Source: Eutrophocola salsuginis
Lineage (GTDB): Bacteria > Pseudomonadota > Gammaproteobacteria > Pseudomonadales > Pseudohongiellaceae
Assembly: GCA_038147195.1 (NCBI GenBank)
Contig: JAYQTB010000004.1
Coordinates: forward strand, 2,170,001 to 2,234,000
Direction of reading: 5' to 3'
DNA: 64,000 bases
Both the position numbers and the translations under genes were made by a program. Under the pieces are notes generated by a model. It was not told the origin of the DNA and ran no database searches. It was given only the letters and a program-made list of their open reading frames with translations. Shown here piece by piece: positions 52,317 to 60,027 of the stretch. The stretch's first letter is position 1. Each line of letters opens with the position of its first letter.

Positions 52317-53318
52317 ATGGCGCGCAGAGAAACAGAAACATTTAACATCTCCTTCCTGGATGTTATGTCCTGTGGTTTCGGGGCGATCATCCTATTGTTG
52401 ATGATCACCAAGTCCTCTTCACCAACGCCGCTGGAAGTTTCCGACACGCCGATCGAAGGCAACGTGCTGGAACTGCAACGCCAACTCTTCGATATCCGTG
52501 GTGAAACCACCATACTCAACCGTGACCTCAACGCCAAACATGAACAGTTATCGCAGTACGAGGAGCGCATAGCCCGCCTGCGCCGGGAACTGAGCACGCT
52601 CAGCGGGCAGTTCAACAGCGCCAACCAGCAGTCTACCGTCGACGATATCCTCGAGGGTCAGCTGGCCATCGCCCGGCAGGAGCTCACCGAGGAAATGCGC
52701 CGGCTGCAGGCTAATATGGACCAGGAACGCCTTGATGATTCCGTGGGTGGCGTACCCGTGGACAGCGAGTACATCATCTTCTTGATCGACACATCGGGCA
52801 GTATGTTCAACTACAGCTGGTCGCGCATGCTCGAGGTCATGGTGGATACCCTGGACATCTATCCAGAGGTGAAGGGCATCCAGATCATGAACGACATGGG
52901 CGAATACCTGTTTTCCAGCTTTCGCGGCGACTGGATCCCGGACACTCCAGCCCGACGCCAAGCCATTCTCCAACGCCTAAGAACCTGGAACCCGTTTAGT
53001 AATTCGAGCCCGGTGGAAGGCATTACGGCCGCTATTCGCACCTATTATGATCCCAACAAGAAAATCAGCCTTTATGTGCTCGGCGACGAGTTTCCGCCGG
53101 CCAGCGGGTCGATCCGCGAGGTCATCGATACCGTTGACAGGATCAACGTAGAGGGTGCCGATGGGAATCGCCTGGTACGAATCCACGGCATTGGTTTTCC
53201 CGTATATTTTTCACAGCCCGACCGCTACCAGGCCACGGCCGAGCGGTTTGCCACACTTATGCGGGAACTGGCCCGCAAGAACGGTGGCACGTTTGTGGGA
53301 TTGAACCAGTTTTATTAG
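52317..53318 (+). CDS. ExbD/MotB-like membrane segment, coiled coil and vWA domain protein (2)
   Basis: A 333-residue paralogue of the previous protein. The membrane segment is FNISFLDVMSCGFGAIILLL (about 8-27), sharing the block FLDVMSCGFGA with protein 1. A coiled coil follows (about 45-130, LSQYEERIARLRRELSTLSG), then a vWA domain with MIDAS DTSGS in YIIFLIDTSGSMFNYSW and the later SLYVLGDEFPPASG. The C-terminus ends RKNGGTFVGLNQFY. Retention of two diverged copies suggests a heteromeric unit. It starts 19 bases after copy 1. Confidence 0.86.
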   Translation: MARRETETFNISFLDVMSCGFGAIILLLMITKSSSPTPLEVSDTPIEGNVLELQRQLFDIRGETTILNRDLNAKHEQLSQYEERIARLRRELSTLSGQFNSANQQSTVDDILEGQLAIARQELTEEMRRLQANMDQERLDDSVGGVPVDSEYIIFLIDTSGSMFNYSWSRMLEVMVDTLDIYPEVKGIQIMNDMGEYLFSSFRGDWIPDTPARRQAILQRLRTWNPFSNSSPVEGITAAIRTYYDPNKKISLYVLGDEFPPASGSIREVIDTVDRINVEGADGNRLVRIHGIGFPVYFSQPDRYQATAERFATLMRELARKNGGTFVGLNQFY

Positions 53319-53459
53319 GCCGGAACCGGCTGATAACCCTCGGACCGGGAGTAAAACCCGCGATATTGATGAAACCACTAACTGGAGTAAACTAGGAAGA
53401 CCACCTGCGAAAACCGGCCATATCCGGCGATTTCCGTGTAACAGGAGGGTACACAATTT

Positions 53460-54113
53460 ATGACTACCAGAGTTCGCCTTACACAATTTTTCAGGGTCGC
53501 TAGGAAACTCTTCCTGCCGACTATCATTGGTTTTCTGGCATCCTGCTCTGTTGCCACGATTGATATTACCGGTACCTACCCCGCGCCGCTGGTGCGCAAG
53601 CTGCCCCTAACCGTCGGGGTATACTACGATGATGCCTTCACCAACTATAGCTTCATCGAGATTAACGACAACACCGGCGATGACCAGTACATCATCAATT
53701 CCGGCGCCTCTCAGGTCGAACTTTTCAACACGATGCTGCCGGCCGTATTCGAGCAGGTTGTCCACCTGGATAGTATGGACAGTGCCGCCAGCTTCAACAA
53801 TCTCGATGCCGTGTTCGTACCGGCCATCGAGGAGTTCCAGGTCGGCCTACCCCAGAAGACCCGCCTGAACGTATACGAGATCTGGGTGAAGTACAACATG
53901 CGTCTGGCAAAGTCTAATGGAGACTACATCGCCGACTGGGTGATGACCGCATATGGCAAGTCGCCTGAGGAAACCTTCCAGTCCGTGGATGCCGGCGTCA
54001 ATGATGCCGCCAACGTCGCACTGCGCGACCTAGCTGCCAGCTTCACCCTGGGTTTCAGTAATATTCCGGAAGTGAATGAATGGCTGCGATCGCAGAACGT
54101 TCTGGGTCAATAA
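53460..54113 (+). CDS. Lipoprotein, unknown family, downstream of vWA genes
   Basis: A 217-residue predicted lipoprotein. Lipobox FLASC (Cys near residue 24) follows KLFLPTIIGF. The mature part begins TIDITGTYPAPLVRKLPLTV, then GVYYDDAFTNYSFIE, and the later LNVYEIWVKYNMRLAKSNGD, a layout seen in several short outer-membrane lipoproteins with a DUF-like alpha/beta domain (compare YajG/LptE in general style; no firm family). It lies 141 bases after the vWA pair and is on the same strand, so it could belong to the cluster. Confidence 0.78.
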   Translation: MTTRVRLTQFFRVARKLFLPTIIGFLASCSVATIDITGTYPAPLVRKLPLTVGVYYDDAFTNYSFIEINDNTGDDQYIINSGASQVELFNTMLPAVFEQVVHLDSMDSAASFNNLDAVFVPAIEEFQVGLPQKTRLNVYEIWVKYNMRLAKSNGDYIADWVMTAYGKSPEETFQSVDAGVNDAANVALRDLAASFTLGFSNIPEVNEWLRSQNVLGQ

Positions 54114-54253
54114 GTAAATATTTAATTATTCGAAAACCAAAAAAGCAGCAATAAAGCCCATTGAATAGAAATAAACGGCTCTATCCAAGAAGCTATAAAA
54201 GGCAAAACAAATTCAACATGGAAACGCCATATACCGATCGCAGAGTCATCGCC

Positions 54254-54931
54254 ATGAGCTCAATCGCCACTTTCAAACAGTTAATCCGACAGGTTTTAGC
54301 CCTTTCAGCGGTTGCCCTATTGAGTAGTTGCACCACTACCGAGATCGATGAGTTCAGACAAAGTGCCACTACCATTGCTGAGGGTGAAAGCATCGTTATC
54401 CTCGGTCGCCGCCAAAACAACAATTACGAAACCGAAGGCAGCTTCGTCAATTGCGTCGCCAATGTTGTGTCCAGCGGCCAGAACGGCATTAATGTGATCA
54501 ACGAGCAGGAATTCCTCGATGCCATGTTCCCCTTCTTCGAGCCTCGTACCGCGCCCATGCGCACGGGTCATCTCGAGCAGCTCATGGCTGTTGACGTCGC
54601 CGCACAGAAGATGGAAGAGTTCGGCATCGAGTACATCGTGTGGCTTGACGGCATCACTCAGCGTTCCGACCAGTCTGGCTCCATCTCCTGCACAATCGGA
54701 CCCGGTGGCGGCGGCTGTTTCGGATTCGGAACCTGGTCAGACGATTCTAACTTTGAAGCGGAAATCTGGGAAATAGACACCCTTACTACAGTAGGCTCTA
54801 TCAGCACCGAGGCGAATGGGCAGTCCTACATGCCTGCTGTTGTGGTACCCATCCCACTGATCGCCAGGGTCGAGGCCAATGCGTGCAGTGGCCTGGGCAA
54901 CCAGCTCAAGCAGTTCATCAATGGCACCTGA
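54254..54931 (+). CDS. Lipoprotein, unknown family
   Basis: A 225-residue predicted lipoprotein. I start at ATG 54254 because it gives a signal peptide ending in lipobox LLSSC (Cys near residue 26); an upstream in-frame TTG at 54161 would add 31 residues. The mature part has ATTIAEGESIVILGRRQNNN and a Cys/Gly-rich loop SISCTIGPGGGGCFGFGTW, with cysteines that may form a disulfide, plus VEANACSGLG near the end. No family recognised. The strand and spacing suggest the same neighbourhood as the preceding lipoprotein. Confidence 0.75.
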   Translation: MSSIATFKQLIRQVLALSAVALLSSCTTTEIDEFRQSATTIAEGESIVILGRRQNNNYETEGSFVNCVANVVSSGQNGINVINEQEFLDAMFPFFEPRTAPMRTGHLEQLMAVDVAAQKMEEFGIEYIVWLDGITQRSDQSGSISCTIGPGGGGCFGFGTWSDDSNFEAEIWEIDTLTTVGSISTEANGQSYMPAVVVPIPLIARVEANACSGLGNQLKQFINGT

Positions 54932-54982
54932 TATTCGGGCATCTTAATATTTGATTAAGCTTTGTTCCGTTAGGATGTAACC

Positions 54983-56425
54983 ATGGTTAAAGCCGATCTC
55001 CCCAAACTCCCTGGATTGCGCCACTTCCTGTTCGCGGCCGGTATTGCCGTGCTTGTCAGTGCCTGCGCAAGTAATCCCACCGGCGGCGCCAACTTCGTCC
55101 TTATGTCTGAAAACACCGAAATCGAAAAGGGCAAGGAACTTCACCAGGAAATGCTCAAGCAGAACCAGGTCTACAACGACCCGGAACTGCAGGCCTATGT
55201 TGAACGCATTGGCCAAAAGATGGCGGCAATCTCGCATCGCCCGGAATTGGATTACGTGTTCACCATTATCGACAGTCCCGACATCAACGCCTTCGCCCTG
55301 CCCGGCGGCTTCGTCTACGTGAATCGGGGTCTTCTTACCTATCTCAATTCCGAGGCGCAGCTTGCAGCGGTGCTTGGTCATGAGATCGGCCATGTCACCG
55401 CACGTCATGCCGTGCGCCAACAAACCGCCACCCGCTCAGCCAATGCCGCTTCCATCGCGCTAATTTTTGTTACCGGCGTCGACCTGCGTGAAACTACTAG
55501 CCTGATCAGCGGCGCGTTGATCAGCGGATACGGACGCGACATGGAACTGGAGGCGGACAGCCTTGGTGCGGAATACCTGTTAAAGGCCGGTTACGACCCG
55601 AACGCCATGGTGGAAGTGATCGAGGTGCTGAAGAACCACGAGGATTTCATGAAGCGCACATCCAACCGCACTGCGGTAGCCTACCACGGCCTGTTCGCCT
55701 CGCATCCGCGCAACGACACCCGCCTGCAGGAAGCGGTGGGCAAGGCCGGCACACTGTCGACACAACAGGTGGAACAAGAGGATCCTGCTGAATTCCGTTC
55801 GCAAATGACCGGCCTCATCGTTGGCCCGAGTCCGCAGAACGCGGCCGGTGGCGAACAGCGCAATCGCTATTACCAAAGCCTCTTGAACTATACGCTGATT
55901 TTCCCGGAAGGCTGGATCAAGGAAGAAACCACGACCACAGTCACCGGCCTAAGCATCGATGGCAACAGCCGGCTGAAAGTAGAGGCACAGCGCCTCCAAA
56001 ATGCCAAGGATCCACGCTTGTTCATTCGGGAAAACCTGGGTGTCGAAGATCTGCAGAGATCGGAAGCACTGAACCAGTTCGGCCTGTCCGGATTCACGGG
56101 CATAAACCCCGGAAGTGGCGAGCGTGTTGCCGTCATCTACTACGGCGCGCGCGCCTACATTCTTACCGGCAGTGCCGGGGAGGGTTATACCGACGACAAC
56201 ATTCTGGAATCCATCCGCAGCTTCCGGCCCATACAGCGCAACGAAACCCTGTTTGCCAATCCCGTATCACTGACCTATATCCAGGCCGATGGCAACATCA
56301 AATATGCCGACCTAGCGACGCAAACCCGCCTGCCGGATCACCAGGAAGACATGCTGCGCCTGTTGAACGGCGACTATCCCTTCGGCGAACCGAAGGCGGG
56401 CCAGTGGGTCAAGATCGCCAATTAG
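54983..56425 (+). CDS. M48 family zinc metalloprotease lipoprotein (BepA/LoiP-like)
   Basis: A 480-residue protein: signal peptide with lipobox LVSAC (Cys near residue 29), an M48 catalytic domain with HEIGH in LAAVLGHEIGHVTARHAVRQ (about 133-150), the third zinc ligand Glu in MELEADSLGAEYL, and a His in GLFASHPRNDTRLQEA. The C-terminal 180 residues form a separate domain (NYTLIFPEGWIKEETTTTV onwards) resembling a stress-induced Zn-protease partner domain rather than TPR. Similar outer-membrane proteases handle misassembled outer-membrane proteins. It ends the run of envelope genes. Confidence 0.9.
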   Translation: MVKADLPKLPGLRHFLFAAGIAVLVSACASNPTGGANFVLMSENTEIEKGKELHQEMLKQNQVYNDPELQAYVERIGQKMAAISHRPELDYVFTIIDSPDINAFALPGGFVYVNRGLLTYLNSEAQLAAVLGHEIGHVTARHAVRQQTATRSANAASIALIFVTGVDLRETTSLISGALISGYGRDMELEADSLGAEYLLKAGYDPNAMVEVIEVLKNHEDFMKRTSNRTAVAYHGLFASHPRNDTRLQEAVGKAGTLSTQQVEQEDPAEFRSQMTGLIVGPSPQNAAGGEQRNRYYQSLLNYTLIFPEGWIKEETTTTVTGLSIDGNSRLKVEAQRLQNAKDPRLFIRENLGVEDLQRSEALNQFGLSGFTGINPGSGERVAVIYYGARAYILTGSAGEGYTDDNILESIRSFRPIQRNETLFANPVSLTYIQADGNIKYADLATQTRLPDHQEDMLRLLNGDYPFGEPKAGQWVKIAN

Positions 56426-56573
56426 ACCCGGGCAGCTGGATGGCGTAGTAATTGATAGTGCGCCATTCATACCGGGTACATGAAAATTGACTTTCGTCAA
56501 ACCGGCGATGGACTTAATTACCGGGTGTTCCCGTGGTAACGTTGTCCTATACCGAACGGGATTAAAGCCAGAG

Positions 56574-56873
56574 ATGTCCAAAGTTTTTCACGAGTGCCCT
56601 CACTGCCACCAGAAGAGGATTTCCAGTTACCAAAAACTGTTTTCCGTGTCTTTTTCACCGGCGACCTGCCCCAAATGCAAACAATTAAGTAACGTGCCGA
56701 TCGTGCACGGCCTGATGACCCTGACCGCGTGGATCATTCTGACCTGGTTGTTCATCGGGCTATCGATCATGGCAGGCATGTCGTTCTTCCTGTTGGGTAC
56801 CATTCCCGCCTTCATCGTCTGCGTTGAGCGCTATCTCCTCAAAGCTCCACTGGTTCCTAGGGAATTCCAATGA
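56574..56873 (+). CDS. Small zinc-ribbon membrane protein
   Basis: A 99-residue protein. The N-terminus has a CPHC...CPKC zinc-ribbon-like pair (HECPHCHQKRIS and ATCPKCKQ), followed by two membrane segments (LTAWIILTWLFIGLSIMAG and SFFLLGTIPAFIVCVERYLL). ATG 56574 is chosen over upstream in-frame codons because the Cys motif starts there. It overlaps ubiX by 4 bases. No family recognised with certainty. Confidence 0.72.
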   Translation: MSKVFHECPHCHQKRISSYQKLFSVSFSPATCPKCKQLSNVPIVHGLMTLTAWIILTWLFIGLSIMAGMSFFLLGTIPAFIVCVERYLLKAPLVPREFQ

Positions 56874-57457
56874 GCAAGTCACGCATCATCATAGGCATCA
56901 GCGGCGCCTCCGGTATCGTCTACGGCATCGAGGCGCTAAAGGCACTAAAGGCTTTGGGCATCGAAACACATCTTGTCGTCACCCAGTCGGCTAAAGTCAC
57001 GCTAAGTCAGGAGACCAGTCTGAAAACTGCCGAGCTGACAGATCTCGCCGACGTGAATTATGCCAACGCCGACATCGGTGCCGCCATAGCCAGCGGCAGT
57101 TTTCAGACCCTGGGTATGCTGGTGGCGCCCTGTTCTATCCGCACATTGTCGGAAATCGCCACGGGCGTCACTTCATCCCTACTGAGTCGGTCTGCGGACG
57201 TGGTACTCAAGGAACGGCGACGCCTAGTGCTGATGGTGCGGGAAACACCGCTGCATGCCGGTCACCTTAAAAGCATGCTGAAAGTCACGGACATGGGTGC
57301 CATCGTGAATCCGCCAGTACCGGCTTTTTATACTCAGCCTGAAAGCATCGACGATATCGTCAGGCAAAGTGTCGGACGCGTACTCGACCTGTTTGGCCTG
57401 GATAGTAAAATGGTAAAGCGGTGGGAAGGGAACCAGCCCAGGCAACATGGAGACTGA
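56870..57457 (+). CDS. ubiX: UbiX flavin prenyltransferase
   Basis: Makes prenylated FMN, the cofactor of the UbiD decarboxylase in ubiquinone synthesis. It is 195 residues with IIIGISGASGIVYGIEAL at the N-terminus, LVVTQSAKVTLSQE, TLGMLVAPCSIRTLSEIATG and the C-terminal VLKERRRLVLMVRETPLHAG and MGAIVNPPVPAFYTQPESID. All core blocks are intact. Confidence 0.96.
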   Translation: MSKSRIIIGISGASGIVYGIEALKALKALGIETHLVVTQSAKVTLSQETSLKTAELTDLADVNYANADIGAAIASGSFQTLGMLVAPCSIRTLSEIATGVTSSLLSRSADVVLKERRRLVLMVRETPLHAGHLKSMLKVTDMGAIVNPPVPAFYTQPESIDDIVRQSVGRVLDLFGLDSKMVKRWEGNQPRQHGD

Positions 57458-57486
57458 TATGTTGCCTGGAAGGTTTTTAAATCGAC

Positions 57487-57642
57487 TTACTTGATTTTGG
57501 CTTCGGTGTAATTCACATGCTTGCGAATGACCGGATCGAATTTCTTGATTTCCATCTTTTCCGGCATGTTGCGCTTGTTCTTGTCCGTGGTATAGAAGTG
57601 TCCGGTACCTGCGCTTGAAACCAACCTGATTTTATCTCTCAT
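57487..57642 (-). CDS. rpmG: 50S ribosomal protein L33
   Basis: A 51-residue ribosomal protein: MRDKIRLVSSAGTGHFYTTD at the N-terminus and KKFDPVIRKHVNYTEAKIK at the end. It lacks the CxxC zinc pairs, so it is the zinc-free form, and it ends convergently to ubiX. It follows rpmB at 45 bases, the standard rpmB-rpmG pair. Confidence 0.97.
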   Translation of the reverse strand: MRDKIRLVSSAGTGHFYTTDKNKRNMPEKMEIKKFDPVIRKHVNYTEAKIK

Positions 57643-57687
57643 AATCTTTGTCTCTTAATGCCAGGGATTAACCCGGGCTATACCAAC

Positions 57688-57924
57688 TTAAACCTTAACG
57701 CCATCGTCGCGTAGATCGGCCAGAACCTGGTCAATGCCGCGCTTGTCGATGATGCGCATACCCTTGCTGGACAGACGCAGTTTCACGAAGCGGTTTTCGG
57801 ATTCCACCCAGAACCTGTGAGTGTGAAGGTTCGGGCAGAAGCGGCGACGTGTCCGGTTCTTGGCGTGGGATACGTTATTTCCAGTCACGGGTCGTTTGCC
57901 GGTAACCATGCATACTCTGGACAT
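57688..57924 (-). CDS. rpmB: 50S ribosomal protein L28
   Basis: A 78-residue ribosomal protein beginning MSRVCMVTGKRPVTGNNVSH and containing RRRFCPNLHTHRFWVESENR and the end LADLRDDGVKV. Intact radC normally lies just upstream of rpmB on the same strand; here radC is a wreck. Confidence 0.98.
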   Translation of the reverse strand: MSRVCMVTGKRPVTGNNVSHAKNRTRRRFCPNLHTHRFWVESENRFVKLRLSSKGMRIIDKRGIDQVLADLRDDGVKV

Positions 57925-58060
57925 TGTAGTGCCTCGTTACTCCCGGGCACTGGCTGTTTGAGCCTGCCGGGAAAAGTCGCTAAAAAAAGAGCGCGTATTT
58001 AAGCAAAACAGGCCTTGAATTACAAGATGGTATCCGGCGAAAGCCCCAATAACCCTACCT

Positions 58061-58325
58061 TCAAAGCAATTCCTGCTCGGCCAGCGACCGCACCTCCCCC
58101 TCTGCACGATTAGATGATCCAGGGTGCGGATATCCAGCTCCGCCAGTATTCTCCTCAGACGCTGGGTGATACTGAGGTCGGCCTGGCTGGGCCAGCAATG
58201 CCCGAGCCAGGTCAACGGCATTGGCATCACGGGTGCTTAGGCGCAGGAAAATGGTTAGAAATTCTGCGTCCAACAGGCTGGACGGAAGGCCCCGTAGCAG
58301 TTTCTCCCGGGAGCGTTCGGTTTAG
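58061..58325 (-). pseudogene. radC: radC remnant (JAB-domain protein), internally deleted
   Basis: On the minus strand from about 58325: ERSREKLLRGLPSSLLDAEF, then LTIFLRLSTRDANAVDLARA and LLAQ, the RadC N-terminus. The match then jumps near 58190 to the C-terminus in another frame (PSQADLSITQRLRRILAELD, then IRTLDHLIVQRG). A one-base loss in a G run shifts the end to EVRSLAEQELL and the stop at 58061. About 120 residues, including most of the JAB metal site (HNHPSG), are missing. The position between rpmB and coaBC is the normal radC locus in Pseudomonas. The gap to 58526 has no other gene. Confidence 0.88.
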
Positions 58326-58484
58326 GGCAAATTAGAAATGGGCACTGGCGCTCACCTGAATTATTGCTAAGTTATTGACATGCAATTGAATTTCCCTTTA
58401 CAGGCTGTTAGGCTTCGCGGGGCCTACCGGTGGCCTAAAGGGTAAATAACGACCTGGATTCCACTGGCGCCCCCCGATCTTTAC

Positions 58485-58490
58485 TATAAT
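58485..58490 (+). promoter_or_regulatory. Candidate -10 box upstream of coaBC
   Basis: A perfect TATAAT lies 36 bases before the coaBC ATG. The -35 region at 16-18 bases is not convincing. Confidence 0.4.
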
Positions 58491-58526
58491 CCAGATTTTG
58501 CTCTTTCGCGTGAGAAGCGCCTGTCC

Positions 58527-59750
58527 ATGCTGAGTCTGTCCAATAAACAGGTGATCCTCGGGATCACCGGCGGTATCGCTGCCTACAAGGCCGCCGAACT
58601 TTGTCGCCTGCTGATGAAAGCCGGGGCCGACGTCCGCGTGGTGATGACACCCTCCGCCCTGGAGTTCATCACGCCCCTAACTTTCCAGGCCCTATCCGGC
58701 AACCGTGTTTATACCGACCTGCTGGACGAAGAAGCTGAAGCGGCCATGGGTCATATCGAACTGGCGCGCTGGGCGGACCTGATTCTCATAGCGCCGGCCA
58801 GCGCCAATTTCATCGCCCGCCTGGGCCAGGGCCGTGCCGAGGATCTTCTGTCGACTCTCTGCCTAGCCGCGCCAGCAACCATCGCTGTAGCCCCCGCTAT
58901 GAACCAGAACATGTGGCTCGATGCCGCGACCCAGGACAACTTGTTGCTGTTACTTGAGAGAGGTATCCAGGTCTTCGGCCCCGATTCTGGCGAACACGCC
59001 TGCGGCGACATAGGTCCAGGCCGCATGCTGGAACCAGAATACATTGCCGTGGAAGCGGCGAAGCTGTTCGATATTGAAGCGCTCGCTGGCGTAAATGTCA
59101 CCATCACCGCCGGCCCAACACGTGAAGCCATCGACCCAGTGCGCTACATCAGCAACCACAGCTCCGGCAAAATGGGCTATGCGCTGGCACGAGCCGCCAT
59201 GGAAGCCGGTGCGAAAGTCGTGCTCATCAGCGGTCCCGTCGCGCTGGAGCCACCACCGCGGGTGAAACTGGTGTCGGTGGAAAGCGCCCGGCAGATGCTC
59301 GATGCCTGCCAGGAAGTGCTAGGTGACATTTTTATTAGTGTCGCCGCCGTCGCCGACTATCGCCCCGAAACGACGGCCACGGAAAAGATCAAGAAGAACG
59401 ACAAGACCATGACGCTCAACTTGGTTAAGAATCCTGACATCCTTGCCTCGATTTCCCTGTCGGAGAAACGGCCGTTCTGTGTCGGCTTTGCCGCGGAAAC
59501 AGAAAATCTCGAGGACTTCGCGAAGAAAAAAATGGTCGACAAGAAACTCGACCTCATCTTCGCCAACAATGCCGCCCAGACCTTCAACAGCGAATCGGCG
59601 CTTGCCACGGCCTATTGGCCCGGCGGTGAGCAGAAATTCGCCCTCAGCAGCAAAACGGTCCTGACCCGCGCCATGATAGCCCTGATTGCCGCGCGCTACT
59701 TTACCGCCAAGGTGCCTCCAAAAAACGCATCAAGAAAGCACCCGAACTAA
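58527..59750 (+). CDS. coaBC: Bifunctional phosphopantothenoylcysteine decarboxylase / phosphopantothenate-cysteine ligase
   Basis: Makes 4'-phosphopantetheine from phosphopantothenate and cysteine in coenzyme A synthesis. The CoaC half (about 1-190) has ILGITGGIAAYKAAELCRLL and the active-site block APAMNQNMWLDAATQDNLLL. The CoaB half has ITAGPTREAIDPVRYISNHS with SGKMGYALA. At 407 residues it is normal. The last 13 or so codons (VPPKNASRKHPN) are probably read from the neighbouring algC debris, so the original C-terminus may have been replaced by a deletion end. Confidence 0.95.
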   Translation: MLSLSNKQVILGITGGIAAYKAAELCRLLMKAGADVRVVMTPSALEFITPLTFQALSGNRVYTDLLDEEAEAAMGHIELARWADLILIAPASANFIARLGQGRAEDLLSTLCLAAPATIAVAPAMNQNMWLDAATQDNLLLLLERGIQVFGPDSGEHACGDIGPGRMLEPEYIAVEAAKLFDIEALAGVNVTITAGPTREAIDPVRYISNHSSGKMGYALARAAMEAGAKVVLISGPVALEPPPRVKLVSVESARQMLDACQEVLGDIFISVAAVADYRPETTATEKIKKNDKTMTLNLVKNPDILASISLSEKRPFCVGFAAETENLEDFAKKKMVDKKLDLIFANNAAQTFNSESALATAYWPGGEQKFALSSKTVLTRAMIALIAARYFTAKVPPKNASRKHPN

Positions 59751-59975
59751 AAGTACCTGTTAGCGAAGCCGAAAAATTTGACATCATGTCGACCCAGCAG
59801 GACCGCCTGGACATTGCCTGGGCTACAATTGCACAACTCGACGGTTTTCGTGCCGACACCACGGAATCCTGGGGGACTTGTATGGGCATCCAATACCACG
59901 CCAGGCCTAATTATGCGCTTCGAAGACAATACGCCTTAGGCGCTGGACGGTATTCGCAAACTATTTAGGAACGGC
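59744..59975 (+). pseudogene. algC: algC 3'-end remnant (phosphomannomutase/phosphoglucomutase)
   Basis: The frame overlapping the coaBC end reads ELKVPVSEAEKFDIM, IAQLDGFRADTTESWG, then, after one extra G in a G5 run near 59871, GLVWASNTTPGLIMRFEDNT, P, a TAG, and ALDGIRKLFRN. This is the AlgC C-terminal phosphate-binding domain pattern (DGxRVDxxxGWGLVRASNTTPxLxLRFE). In Pseudomonas, dut and algC lie between coaBC and argB. Here dut and about 85 percent of algC are missing and the tail is fused next to coaBC. No functional protein is expected. Confidence 0.88.
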
Positions 59976-60027
59976 ATGAGTACACTTTTTGCAAACCTGG
60001 CCCTGTCCTGCCTCGAGGGCTCACCCA

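Noticed and set aside
46653..53318. Zorya-type anti-phage system (MotA/MotB-like pair plus effectors)
   Set aside because: The channel resembles ZorA-type proteins only at the fold level. There is no OmpA-tailed ZorB, no ZorC, and no helicase or nuclease effector in the neighbourhood.
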